A DNA stretch of 64,000 nucleotides from M3007 sp964621185 (GTDB lineage: Bacteria; Bacteroidota; Bacteroidia; Chitinophagales; Saprospiraceae), in NCBI GenBank assembly GCA_964621185.1, contig CAZULM010000023.1, forward strand, positions 21,909 through 85,908. Direction: 5' to 3'. The translations under genes were made by a program, and so were the position numbers. The notes under the pieces were generated by a model that saw nothing but the letters and a program-made list of their open reading frames with translations, was not told where the DNA came from and ran no database searches. This document shows, piece by piece, positions 25,637 to 36,500 of this stretch. Positions within the stretch are counted from its first letter, which is position 1, and each line of letters begins with the position of its first letter.

Positions 25637-27277
25637 ATGACGATACGCCTGTTTTTTGCTTTTTGCATTATCCCGCAATTCTTACATGCCCAAAAGCTGA
25701 ACAAATACTGGGTAGAGCTGACAGACAAGGACAACAGCCCCTATTGCACCTGCCGCCCAGGCGAATTCCTGTCCCAACGCGCCCTCGAACGCCGGGTGCG
25801 CGCCAATATCCCGATTGTGGAGAATGACCTGCCCGTTTCGCCGGCCTACCTTGATTCCCTGAAAAGCAAGGGTTTGCAAATACATGGGGTTTCCCGTTGG
25901 CTCAATGCGGTGACCTTGATTGCCGACACTACTGCGATAAAAAAAATAGGTGGCTTGACTTTCGTTGAGCGTTGGGATTACATCGGGCCGCACTTGAAGT
26001 TCCGCAACCCGCCCAACCGCCCCGCAAAAAAGCGCAAGCCGGAACCTGATTACCCCAAGCCCGGCGGCAAGCAGAACCCGATGGGCTACACCACGTTGCA
26101 GAACAGCCTGCTCAACATCCAGCCCCTGTACGCTGCCGGGCACCGGGGCAGGGGCATTTGGGTGGCTGTGATGGACGGCGGCTTCACCAATGCCGACACC
26201 ATGCCCTTTTTCGACAGCGTGGCCTTGCAAGGCCGCCTGCACCCCTGCTGGGACTTTGTGGAGCGCGACGCGGGTGTTATTGAGGCAGCGGGGCACGGCA
26301 CTTCCGTGCTGTCGGTCATGGCCGCCAACCTTCCGGGGTACTTCGTAGGGGGCGCCCCCGATGCGACGTATTTTTTGTTGAAAACCGAAGATACCGGTGG
26401 GGAATACCCGGTGGAAGAAGCCAATTGGGTCTCAGGTGCAGAGTGGGCTGACAGCCTTGGTGTGGACATCATCAATGCCTCCCTGGGCTACACCAGTTTC
26501 AACGACACCACTTTGAGCCACAAATATACTTCCCTCAACGGGCGCACCGCCATCGCCTCCCGAGGCGCTGCAATTGCCGCCAGCAAAGGTATGATCGTTT
26601 GCAACAGCGCGGGCAATGAAGGCGATGGGGTTTGGCACTATATCGGGGTGCCTGCCGATGCTCCTGGCGTGATTGCCGTAGGCGCGGTGAACCGGGATGG
26701 GGACAGGGCGAATTTCAGTTCCTTCGGCCCGACCCCTGACGGGCGCATCAAGCCCGACCTTGTCGCCCCGGGCGACGATGTGGTGGTTGCGGGCAACATC
26801 GGCACAGAATTGGGCATATCCAGCGGCACTTCATTGGCATCTCCCATGCTGGCTGGCGCCTTGGCCGCACTTTGGAGCGCATTCCCAGAAAAAAATGCCA
26901 CTGAAATTTTGAAAGCGGTTTTTCAGTCTGCCGACCAAAGCGAGCAGCCCGACAATGAGCGGGGCTGGGGCCTGCCCGACATGACCCGCGCCTGGCTGGA
27001 GCTGGGGGGCTTTTCCAATGGGCGGGCTACCTTTGCATTTGACCGGGTTTCGGGTGAGCTGAATCTGATGTTTGCCCATGATTTTTTCAATTGCGGCGAT
27101 TTGGTGCATGTGCAGGATGCCTTGGGCAGGACCGTGCCTGGCACAAGGGCAAAAATCTACCTGCATGACATTACTACCGTGAAAATAAGCGGGCTGGCCC
27201 TTATCCCCGAAGGTGCGTACCTTGTTCGGATCAGCAATGGAGGGCGCACAGAGATGTATCCTGTGGCGACTTGGTGA
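25637..27277 (+). CDS. Secreted subtilisin-like serine protease (S8), 546 aa
   Basis: Signal peptide (MTIRLFFAFCIIPQFLHA), propeptide-like region to about residue 150, then the S8 catalytic domain. The triad is Asp180 in AVMDGGF, His220 in AAGHGTSV and Ser399 in SGTSLASPML, with the oxyanion-hole Asn in NSAGNEGDG. After the protease domain (about 440) there is a C-terminal beta domain of about 90 residues ending ALGRTVPG..GAYLVRISNGG..YPVATW, which looks like a shortened T9SS sorting domain. Secreted protease by prediction; substrate unknown. Confidence 0.92.
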   Translation: MTIRLFFAFCIIPQFLHAQKLNKYWVELTDKDNSPYCTCRPGEFLSQRALERRVRANIPIVENDLPVSPAYLDSLKSKGLQIHGVSRWLNAVTLIADTTAIKKIGGLTFVERWDYIGPHLKFRNPPNRPAKKRKPEPDYPKPGGKQNPMGYTTLQNSLLNIQPLYAAGHRGRGIWVAVMDGGFTNADTMPFFDSVALQGRLHPCWDFVERDAGVIEAAGHGTSVLSVMAANLPGYFVGGAPDATYFLLKTEDTGGEYPVEEANWVSGAEWADSLGVDIINASLGYTSFNDTTLSHKYTSLNGRTAIASRGAAIAASKGMIVCNSAGNEGDGVWHYIGVPADAPGVIAVGAVNRDGDRANFSSFGPTPDGRIKPDLVAPGDDVVVAGNIGTELGISSGTSLASPMLAGALAALWSAFPEKNATEILKAVFQSADQSEQPDNERGWGLPDMTRAWLELGGFSNGRATFAFDRVSGELNLMFAHDFFNCGDLVHVQDALGRTVPGTRAKIYLHDITTVKISGLALIPEGAYLVRISNGGRTEMYPVATW

Positions 27278-27421
27278 CGTGCGGTGGGATTGACCTTTGG
27301 TTGGGCGGATCGTTGCGTTTGCGGCATGAAACGTGGCGTTCCTTCATTATCGTGCGCTTTTCAAATTCTCGGTGTACATTGACGCAAATAAACCACAACT
27401 GACAAACGTGTAAATTAGATT

Positions 27422-27766
27422 ATGGCTTACGTAAACTGGAATGCACTTCAACCGACCATCAAACCACCCAGTGACTCTTTATACCTGGATGAAAAGCTTT
27501 GGCTTTGCACACCTACCGAAGAGAGCACCCCTACTCCCTACTACCCAGAAGACATTGCCCGGATGAGCAACCAAGCCGGGTTCGACTATATGTCGAAACA
27601 CATGGGCAAATTTTGGGACGTAGCAGGCCCAGTCTGGGTCGGGTATCAAAGCAATGGCGCCATGCTAAAGGACGTGATCGTGCTGCCATGCCCTCCCTAT
27701 TATCCGCCCCACTCTACTCAAGGGGTTGATATCAGCAACCAGCCAAAGCCCAACCCATTCCCATAA
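27422..27766 (+). CDS. Small protein of unknown function, 114 aa
   Basis: Proline- and aromatic-rich protein with no signal peptide or membrane segment: LQPTIKPPSDSLYLD, then GFDYMSKHMGKFWD, WVGYQSNGAMLKDVIVLPC and a proline-rich tail (PPYYPPHS, QPKPNPFP). It lies 59 bp before the DyP-like gene in the same direction and may be cotranscribed with it. I do not recognise a family; coding is supported by an open frame with an ATG and typical codon usage. Confidence 0.6.
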   Translation: MAYVNWNALQPTIKPPSDSLYLDEKLWLCTPTEESTPTPYYPEDIARMSNQAGFDYMSKHMGKFWDVAGPVWVGYQSNGAMLKDVIVLPCPPYYPPHSTQGVDISNQPKPNPFP

Positions 27767-27825
27767 TTGGGCGGGTACCGGGAAGCCCCTTTTTCCACAT
27801 CAATTCAAGAATAAACCTTGCAGCC

Positions 27826-29526
27826 ATGAGCCAAACAAATGACCCTTATTCTCAACACGCCAGGCACGTCAAAACTACCCAAAAATTTGAAGACCTCATA
27901 TCAGGAACCCCGGTTTGGGGTACCATGAGCGCTGCCAACGAGCTGTCCTCCGACCTTCAGGCGAACATCCTGGCCCACCACGGCAAACGGTTTTCCCAAC
28001 TTTATTTTGTCACCTTCAACTTTGAAACATCCGACGAGAACCATCGGGCCAAACGGCAGCAAAAAGCCCTGGATTGGGTGCGCCGGGTAGGAGGCTGTGT
28101 CACATCTGCAAAAGCCCAAGCGGAGGGTACAGATGCCGCCGTTTGCTGCTTTTACTTGAGCTGGGAAGGTTACGATGCTTTGGGCTTGGGCCATTTGGCC
28201 CCTGTAATGCCAGACAACAAAGCTTTTGAGGCTGGACTGGATGGAAGGGTCAAGCTCCCACTGGCCAATAAGGATGACCGGATATACCCCAAGGACAAAA
28301 AAAAACAGTCTAAAGGCAAGATACACGCCGTGCTGTTGGTCGCTGGAGACGAAGTTGACTTTTTAGAAAAATTTTCGGCAAAACACGAGCCATACCCGGA
28401 CAAAGAGCCCATACTGCCCTTGACAAAAAACGATGCCGTAAAAGCCGATATTGATTGGGCGTACATCGCCGAGCAAAAAGGGCTTATAAAACGGAAAACC
28501 ACCGAACCCAAAATCGCCGTAGAGTGGTTTGGGTTCCGGGAGAACGTAAGCCAGCCCTTTTTCTTTCCCCAAGCCCTGCAAAGCAAACATATTAACGGCG
28601 ACAGCCTGGTTCCCCTGAACGTGGTTTTAGTCAAAGACAAGGGCGGGCAAAACTGGTACAGCGCGGGCAGCTTCCTCGCCCTGCTCAAATTGGAGCAGCA
28701 CGTTGCGGCATTTCAGGAAAATGTGCGGGTAGTACAGGGGCTTATCGAGGAAAAAGACGCCAAGCTGGCAGCAGCCTACATCATGGGGCGGCACCAGGAT
28801 GGCAGCGCTGTCACTTTGAAAAAGGAGCCTTCTACTGATGCCCAGTTCCCCGACAACGATTTTTCTTATTCCAAACCCCACAACGCCATTGCAGACGGAT
28901 CCACTGACCAACATGCCATCCGCTGCCCTTTCGCCGCACATGCAAGGAAAGCAAACCCTCGCACCGACCCCGACAACAAGCGGCTCATTGCACGGCGCGG
29001 GGTGCTCTTCGACGACCGGATAAAAGCGTTTACAGAAGAAGCCGCCCATTGGGAAGAAGGGGCTAAAACCAAGCTTCCCAAAGCAGGTGACAGGGATCAA
29101 GTGGGGCTGCTGTTCATGTCGTTCCAAAGCAACTTGGCGACACAGTTTGAATACATCCTCAACGATTGGATGCTCAGCAACGCCAATGCAGATGCCCATG
29201 TTACAGGCATTGACATGCTCGTGGGTACAGCAACAGATATGCAGCACACCCGCTGGTACGTGCCTAAAACCTGGGGAAACAAAGACCCGGACGCCAAGGC
29301 GCTCGTCCCCTCCGACAAAATAAAGCCCTGTATCAGGTTTAGCGGTGGAGAGTACTTCTTCGCGCCCAGCCTTTCTTTCCTGCAACGGGTCGGTGAAGGC
29401 ATCTCGATGCTGCCCATTTCCCACAACGGGGATCTGCCTTCAACAAGTTTGACGGCATTAGCGGCGCCAAATGGTCAGCCCAAACGGGTTCGCCGATACA
29501 AATTAATGCCGCTAAAAAGGAAATGA
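27826..29526 (+). CDS. Divergent DyP-type (dye-decolorizing) heme peroxidase, 566 aa
   Basis: Two ferredoxin-like halves as in DyP peroxidases. The proximal heme ligand is His372 within CPFAAHARKANPR, the diagnostic DyP motif; GLLFMSFQSNLATQFEYI and IARRGVLF match the C-terminal half. The usual distal GxxDG motif appears as GFRENVSQP near residue 236, with Asp replaced by Glu and Gly by Asn, so peroxidase chemistry may be altered. There is no Tat or Sec signal, so it is predicted cytoplasmic. Longer than most DyPs. The stop overlaps the start of the sensor kinase by four bases. Confidence 0.8.
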   Translation: MSQTNDPYSQHARHVKTTQKFEDLISGTPVWGTMSAANELSSDLQANILAHHGKRFSQLYFVTFNFETSDENHRAKRQQKALDWVRRVGGCVTSAKAQAEGTDAAVCCFYLSWEGYDALGLGHLAPVMPDNKAFEAGLDGRVKLPLANKDDRIYPKDKKKQSKGKIHAVLLVAGDEVDFLEKFSAKHEPYPDKEPILPLTKNDAVKADIDWAYIAEQKGLIKRKTTEPKIAVEWFGFRENVSQPFFFPQALQSKHINGDSLVPLNVVLVKDKGGQNWYSAGSFLALLKLEQHVAAFQENVRVVQGLIEEKDAKLAAAYIMGRHQDGSAVTLKKEPSTDAQFPDNDFSYSKPHNAIADGSTDQHAIRCPFAAHARKANPRTDPDNKRLIARRGVLFDDRIKAFTEEAAHWEEGAKTKLPKAGDRDQVGLLFMSFQSNLATQFEYILNDWMLSNANADAHVTGIDMLVGTATDMQHTRWYVPKTWGNKDPDAKALVPSDKIKPCIRFSGGEYFFAPSLSFLQRVGEGISMLPISHNGDLPSTSLTALAAPNGQPKRVRRYKLMPLKRK

Positions 29527-32500
29527 GCCGTAGCCGCTGCATCACAATATTCTGCCTGGCATCCCTGCTTCCAAACTTAGGCAAATCACAGGCTCAGCAA
29601 GGGCTCTGGTTTCATGCCCTCGACGCCAGGCAAGGCTTGGCCCAAAGCTTCAACTGGTACGTTTACCACGACACCCAGGGCTTTGTCTGGGTTAGCTCTA
29701 CCGACGGCCTGAACCGGTTCGACGGGCTTCAGGCAAAACAGTATCACAGCATCCAGCACGACTCATGCTCATTGCTCGACGAAAACGTGTACAGCGACTT
29801 TTTTGAAGACCAGAAAAACAACATCTGGTTCAGCACCTTGGGAGCGATCCACTGCTATGTGCGCAAACACGACAACTTCCAGCGCTTTTTCATCTACAAC
29901 AAGCACAAACAGTTGGTCCCCGGCCCATATAAAGCCCAGTTCCTGGAACAAGACTCATTTCTTTGGGTGACCGCCAACAGCACCCTTTACCGGATGAACA
30001 TCAAGCGCCCCCACGACCTGGCCGACAGCGTGGCAACAACCGAGCAGTTCAAATGCCGGATAGTATTGGATGAGAACGGCGGCGTAAGGCAGGTTTATGC
30101 CTTTGGCTTGGTCAACGGGCTGGAAATTTACAACATTCAAAACAACAAGGAGGCGATTTCAAGCACGCGGCGGGTAATCTTGCCAGACAGGTTCGTGCGC
30201 GAGGTTTGGGCAGAGTACCAGAACAGGATTTGGGTGTCCAGTGATGGGGGCGGGATGTATTCCTGCAACCCTAAAGCTGCCGAGCCTGCGCCCTCCACAG
30301 CCTTTTTCCCCGGTTCGACCGTCTTTTTCACCCCTTGGCAAAAAGGCCATGCCCTATTGGCCGTGCGGGGCAAGGGCATTTTTTTGCTGGATACCGAACG
30401 TGGAGCGATACATGAAATAAACACCCGTTTTATCGGACAGGACAATTCAGGCCTGCACAGCATAAAAGGCATTTATTGCGACCGCGACGACAACCTGTGG
30501 CTGACGGACGAAAGCACTGGCCTCTACTTTGCCAATTTGCACAAAACCAAATTTTACAGCATCCCCAAACTGACAAGCGGGAAAACCAATGACAAGTACA
30601 TTTACTGGGCCCTGCAAGAAGACCGTGACGGGAACGTGTGGGTTGGCACCAGCCCCGGGGGAGTTTTCTGGCTCAACAACAAAAGGGAGCTGATCGAGCA
30701 TTTCACCCACGACCCCAATGACCCCTATTCCATCCCTTCCAATTGGGTGCGTTCCATTGCTGTTGACCAGGGGAACAATGTTTATATCGGAACTTCTCAA
30801 GGCTTGGCGAGGTTTGAGCCCAAGAGGCGCAGGTTCCATATTATCCCCGAAAAAAATGCCGGGAACCAGTTGCTCATTAACCATGTAATGGTAACAAGCA
30901 CCGGAAGGGTGTTTGCCTCTACGGAAAGGGCCGGGATTTATGAAGTGGTGCAACAAAAATCAGGGGCAACCATGGTTGAAATGCTGTCTGGCTCGTCGGG
31001 AACCTTTCAAACCATATTTGAAGGCCTGGGCCAAACATTGTACTGTGCCAAAAACCTCCAACAAGTTGATGTTTACAGCTACAAAAACGGGCCATTGCAG
31101 CTCATAGACTCATTGCCTGTTAGCGGGCTGGTCAACGGATTTGCTGAAAACACGTCCAAAGGGCTACAATATTTTGCCAGCTCCAACGGCCTGGCAATGC
31201 TGGACAAAGCAAAAAAGACGGCGGCCCCTTTTTATTATACAGCCGGAAACGCTCCCATTGGGAAAAACATCAACTCCTTGGTGGCAGATGCGGCATCGAA
31301 CCTTTGGCTGGGCACCAACAATGGCCTTGTCCAATTCGATGAAAACACCGACAGCTTCAAATCTTTCAGCCTCGCCGATGGGGTTCAGTCCACAGCATTC
31401 CACCTCATCGCCGCATTGAAGCGGGAAAATGGGGAGCTCTGGTTTGGCGGTTCCGAGGGCATCACCATTGTTCCGAAAAACGGGCCTGGCCCGATGGTTG
31501 AAACCGAGCCGAAGGTCATAATCAAGCGCATCGAGATCAATGACAAGGAACCCGATTTGCTGTATTGTGGGCGAACGGGCGCAACAAATGTCACCTTGAT
31601 ACAGCAACTCTACTTGCCATACAGTAAAAACACCGTCTCATTCGAGTTCGCTGCGCTGGAGTATAGCGACCCTGAAAACGTCAGGGTCAGGTTCAAGCTC
31701 GCAGGGCAGGATATTGACTGGGTTGAGGTGAAAAAGGGCAAGCCTTTTTATGCGAGATACCCGAACCTGAGCCATGGGAACTATACTTTTTGGCTACAAG
31801 CATGCAATTCGGACGGGCGTTGGGGGCCACAAACCAAGGTGCTCGCCATCCGGATAGAGCCCCCTTGGTACCTTACCTGGTGGTTCCTATCCATAGTGGG
31901 GGCTGTTACTATTGCACTGCTGTACAATTACTATCTTTCCCGCGTCGCCAAAATCAGGAAAGAGGCGGAGATCAAGCAACTGGAGGCAGAGCTCAAGCAG
32001 AAAGAAGCCGAAGCAAGGCAAAAAATGGCCGAAACAGAAATTGCCATCCTGCGCCTGCAAATGAACCCGCATTTCATTTTCAACAGCATGAACTCCATCA
32101 ATGCTTATATCCACAAAAAAGACATAGGCACGGCAAGCGACTATCTTACCCGCTTTGCAGCGCTGATGCGCATGATCCTGAACCTGGCCGCCAAGCCCGC
32201 TATCCCGATTTCCGACGAAATCAACTTCCTGGAGCAATACCTCAAAACAGAGGCCATGCGCTTCGAAAAGAAATTCAGCTATTTTTTTGAAGTCCACCCC
32301 TCCATCGACCCAGACGACATGATAATCCCGACCATGCTTCTCCAGCCCTTTGTTGAAAACGCCATCTGGCACGGCTTGGTCAAGAAAAATGGGCCCGGAA
32401 CCATCAAAATTTTTTTTTCCCAGCAGGATGGGGTATTGACCTGCATCGTGGAAGACAATGGCATCGGGCGGGAAGCGGCAAAAAAGCTGCAAGACGGCAA

Positions 32501-32660
32501 TGTCAAGCACGAATCAAAAGCCCTTGGCATCACGGCCCGCCGGCTGAAATTGCTTGAAGAAGAGCACCACATTCCGTCAGGCTACGAAATCATAGACTTG
32601 AAAGACGCCGACGAAAAGGCGCTGGGCACCAAAGTTGTCGTGCGTCTCCCCTTGTTATAG
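29523..32660 (+). CDS. Sensor histidine kinase with two-component propeller, Y_Y_Y and LytS-type kinase domains, 1045 aa
   Basis: Signal peptide (MSRSRCITIFCLASLL), about 650 residues of regulator-propeller repeats (QGFVWVSSTDGLNRFDG, NVWVGTSPGGVFWL, NLWLGTNNGLVQFD), a Y_Y_Y domain (about 690-775), one membrane segment (WYLTWWFLSIVGAVTIAL), a coiled coil, then a His_kinase domain (QMNPHFIFNSMNS, phosphorylatable His850) and an HATPase domain (VENAIWHGL, VEDNGIGR). This is the architecture of LytS/YehU-like kinases that pair with LytTR regulators; no such regulator is in the window. It overlaps the DyP-like gene (ATGA) so it presumably belongs to the same operon. Confidence 0.93.
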   Translation: MSRSRCITIFCLASLLPNLGKSQAQQGLWFHALDARQGLAQSFNWYVYHDTQGFVWVSSTDGLNRFDGLQAKQYHSIQHDSCSLLDENVYSDFFEDQKNNIWFSTLGAIHCYVRKHDNFQRFFIYNKHKQLVPGPYKAQFLEQDSFLWVTANSTLYRMNIKRPHDLADSVATTEQFKCRIVLDENGGVRQVYAFGLVNGLEIYNIQNNKEAISSTRRVILPDRFVREVWAEYQNRIWVSSDGGGMYSCNPKAAEPAPSTAFFPGSTVFFTPWQKGHALLAVRGKGIFLLDTERGAIHEINTRFIGQDNSGLHSIKGIYCDRDDNLWLTDESTGLYFANLHKTKFYSIPKLTSGKTNDKYIYWALQEDRDGNVWVGTSPGGVFWLNNKRELIEHFTHDPNDPYSIPSNWVRSIAVDQGNNVYIGTSQGLARFEPKRRRFHIIPEKNAGNQLLINHVMVTSTGRVFASTERAGIYEVVQQKSGATMVEMLSGSSGTFQTIFEGLGQTLYCAKNLQQVDVYSYKNGPLQLIDSLPVSGLVNGFAENTSKGLQYFASSNGLAMLDKAKKTAAPFYYTAGNAPIGKNINSLVADAASNLWLGTNNGLVQFDENTDSFKSFSLADGVQSTAFHLIAALKRENGELWFGGSEGITIVPKNGPGPMVETEPKVIIKRIEINDKEPDLLYCGRTGATNVTLIQQLYLPYSKNTVSFEFAALEYSDPENVRVRFKLAGQDIDWVEVKKGKPFYARYPNLSHGNYTFWLQACNSDGRWGPQTKVLAIRIEPPWYLTWWFLSIVGAVTIALLYNYYLSRVAKIRKEAEIKQLEAELKQKEAEARQKMAETEIAILRLQMNPHFIFNSMNSINAYIHKKDIGTASDYLTRFAALMRMILNLAAKPAIPISDEINFLEQYLKTEAMRFEKKFSYFFEVHPSIDPDDMIIPTMLLQPFVENAIWHGLVKKNGPGTIKIFFSQQDGVLTCIVEDNGIGREAAKKLQDGNVKHESKALGITARRLKLLEEEHHIPSGYEIIDLKDADEKALGTKVVVRLPLL

Positions 32661-33599
32661 CTGCTTCGTTGGCTCAACCAACACCTTCGTTGGTTATAAC
32701 TGTTGCTCCGTTCATTGAGCCTGAATCCCAAAAACATGTAGCTTACCTTTACCACACCAAATTGAACAACAGTTTCAACATGCTCTAATCATCAGATGCG
32801 CAAGAATCAAATGCTTTTTTCTTCCTTGAAGACGATGAAGCATTCCACGCCCCTAGCTTAGAGTGAAATGACGCCAAAAAACCGCAACAGTGCCCGGGCG
32901 CTTGCTTCTTGCGGCCCGGGTACGCTTTTGGCTCTATGAGCATCCCAAAAAGTTGAATGCGTTTTGACCTTTTTGCCCTAGAACCCCCCTTTTGTCAAAC
33001 TTGCTACTTTTTCCCTGTATAACTTCACACCAAATGGATCATACTACGGAGGAAAAGCTAACTATCAGCCACGTCTTGGCTTAGATTTTTATTCGAATTC
33101 CACCATCTTAGGTGGGCAATTTGCCCTGCCTGGCAGCTCTCCTTGCCGCCTTGCTTTTCAACGGATACCTTGTTATACAAGGCAAGGGGTTTCCCTGAAA
33201 GCGTCTTTAGTGGAATACCCTAAAATTTACAAAATATTGTCAAAATTAAGCATGTACGCCTGAAAAAGGCTGCTATTTATGTATATTTACGAAAAATTTA
33301 TCCCATCCATCAGCTAATAAGCCACCTATTAAGAGTTTTTCAATAACCAGCGCGCAATTTTTGTCATTGTTTACCTCAGGCCGCTTGGTTTTGTGCATGC
33401 CGATCTTTGTAATCAATTGAACATCAGTTGAATCAATCATACTCAAGCACAAAAATCAGGCGAATCATAGTATAATAGCCTTTATTCCATAATCCAGTAT
33501 CCTCCAAGGAGCCGCTGGGTTTGACTGCCGTATTTTCCGATCTCTTGAAGTTGAGTACCGTCAATTTTTGCACTTTTTTTAACTCAATTCAATTGCATT
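32661..33599. other. 939-bp region without a recognisable gene
   Basis: No convincing open frame on either strand. It is AT-rich, with a small hairpin (cccgggc/gcccggg, 32893-32920) followed by CTTTT. Nothing resembles a tRNA, transposase or repeat. It must contain the promoter of the T9SS repeat protein. It may hold decayed sequence or an unrecognised RNA. Confidence 0.5.
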
Positions 33600-36500
33600 A
33601 TGAAAATTTACACCCTTTATGGGCTGATTGTCAGCCTTACGCTAATGGTTTGTGGCCATTCAAACGGCCAGGTAACTTTTCAAAAAACTTTCGGTGACAC
33701 AAATGACGACGTTGCGACCTGGGTGGCCAATACTTCCACCGGGTACATTGTGGCGGGTTACACCACCACTGCCAACGGGGATCGCAACGGCTATTTGTTG
33801 AATTTGGACCCTAATGGAGACCTTATTTGGCAAAAAACGGTGGGAGGAGCCTTGGCTGACCATTTCAAGGTCGCGCTTGAGAACAGCAACGGGTATATGG
33901 TCCTGGGCGAGACGGCAAGCTACGGCGCAGCCGACGGAGAAGCCTGGCTTTTGCAATTTGACAACGATGGCACCTTGTTGTGGAGCAAAACGTTCGGGGA
34001 TTCCCTGACCGTGGAATCAGCAACCTCCCTGCTGGCAGTTTCAGGCGACCGCTTCCTGATCGGCGGGTCACAAATTATCCCAGGCATGTCGGATACCAGT
34101 TCATGGTTTACCTTGGTTGACAATGCCGGCGATCCGGTTTGGAGCAAAAACTACACCAGTGGGGAAAAGGGGAATTTGTTGCACAGTTATTTTGTTGAAA
34201 ACGGGGTCATTTACGCCAGCGGCATCATACAACAGGATGGCGGGTTTGCGCAGATCGACCTTGAGACCGGTGATTTTATCCATTCCCTAAAATATGAGAC
34301 GGACAGCAGCGCAGCCCTGTTCTACCTGCAGCCTACCGCCGACAGCAACTTCTTGCTATGCGACATGCTGCGAGACCCAAATGCTTCTTTTGAAATGAAG
34401 GTATGGGTGAATAAAGTGACAAAGGATGGGCAAACTATATGGTCGAAGCTCTACAACAGGCCGAACGGCAACCTCCGCAGCCGTATTGAAGCAGCCGGCA
34501 ACGACCATTACCTGCTTACCCCTTTTGACGGGACACTTTCCTCGGATGCCGATGCGCTGCTGGCAAAAATTGACGGCGACGGCAACGTGCTATGGTCTTT
34601 CAACTATGGCTTGCCTGGACTTGATTGGCTTTCAAAATCGCAGCTTACAGCCGATGGCGGCTTCATTGCGGTTGGCTCCGCCCTGGGCGCTGTTGGCGAC
34701 CGTGATGTATTGATCATAAAAACAGATTCCTTAGGCTTGGTTGCAGGCTGTTGCGCGCGGCCTGGCAACATCACAGCTGAAGACTACACAAATATCGATT
34801 CCATGGTCAGCATCGTGGTATTCCCCTGGGGCATAGCGCTGGATACGATAGCCCAGGCCGACAACGCCGACTTGGCCGGTGCTGCTTACTGCGGGAGCCA
34901 ACCCACTGAAATCAGCATCGACACGACGCTCTGCCCCAGTCTGCCTTTTGTGATCGATTCCGTTACCCATTTCGCTCCGGATACTTTCGACATAACCCTC
35001 CCAGGCGTAGGCACTTGTGATACGATTGTGCACTATACATTGATCGCATTGCCGCAAGTCAACATTATTGAAACTATCGCGCTTTGCCCAGGCGATTCAG
35101 TCTTGATTGGCGGGCAACAATACAGCCAGGCGGACACGGTGGTGCTGACCATTCCGAGCACCAGCGTGTGCGACACTTTGAACACGTTCATCATCTCCAT
35201 TTTGCCCCAGCCGACGCTGGCGCAAACTATCTCGTTTTGCGCGGGCGACAGTATAACAATCAACGGGCAAGTATATACCCAATCTGCTACCGTGCTTGAT
35301 ACACTTGCCGGCAACGGCGCTTGTGACACAGTTGTCACCTATACCCTGACCCAGGTTACGCACCAGTCTTCATCCGAATCTATCTCCATCTGCGCGGGCG
35401 ATTCCGTCGTAATCGGCGGCCAGGTTTATACCCAGTCAGCCGTGGTGATCGACACCGTATCGGGCAACGGCGCCTGCGACACGGTGATTACCTACACCTT
35501 GACCGTGCTTCAGCATCCGACGGCATCGGACAGTATTACCTTGTGCGCGGGCGACAGCATCACCATCGGCGGTCAGGTTTACACCCAATCCGGGGTGGTA
35601 GTGGACTCCATACCGGGCAGTGGCGCCTGCGATACAATTGTGACATACACCCTCATATTTGAGGCTCAACCGATGCTTTCCGAAACGATCACGTTTTGCA
35701 GTGGCGACAGTATAACCATCGGTGGCCAGGTGTACACGCAGTCAGGGACAGTTGTTGTCACCATACCGGGAAGCGGTGCCTGCGATACGGTCGTGACTTA
35801 CACCCTGATTGCTCAAGCCCAGCCAACGCTGGCTCAGACCATTTCCTTCTGCGCCGGAGAAACCGTCACGATCAACGGCCAGCAGTACACCCAATCCGGC
35901 ACGGTGGTGGACACCCTTGCAGGAACGGGGGTCTGCGATACCATCGTCACCTATACCCTTATGCAATTGCCGCTTGAAACCCGGTCTGAAACCGTTTCTT
36001 TCTGTGTTGGCGACACGGTAACCATTGGAGGGCAGAATTATACCCAGCCAGGAATTGTTGTCGATACGATTCCTGCCGTCGGTTCCTGCGATACAGTGGT
36101 GACATATACCCTTGTTTTCGCGGCGCCGGGTGGCTCAACGGCGAGCATCCAATGCCCAAGCAATGTCATGGTAACGGTCAACCCTGGAACCGCCCCAGTT
36201 GTGGTCAACTATGCCCAAGCAACGGCGAACAGCACCTGCATATGCCCTGGGATAGCATTGACGCAGGCCTCAGGCATTCCATCGGGAGGATTGTTCCCGC
36301 TTGGGACGACCCAAGTTTGCTATGCGGCAAAGGACAGTTGCGGCAATACCGCCACTTGTTGTTTCAATGTAACGGTATCCGATCAAATGCCCTGCGACGT
36401 CAAGGTTATCGGCTGTATGCGGTACGAGTTGCTGACCATTACCAAGGATGCCACCCAAAAGCTGACGTACCGAATCCGGGTGGTCAACAATTGCCCACAA

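Noticed and set aside
27422..27766. Ribosomally made peptide precursor upstream of the DyP-like gene
   Set aside because: It is 114 residues with no leader/core layout and no modifying enzyme nearby, so that claim is not supported.
35073..36143. Tandem repeats as a mobile or CRISPR feature
   Set aside because: They are in frame, encode a conserved protein repeat, and DNA identity is modest.
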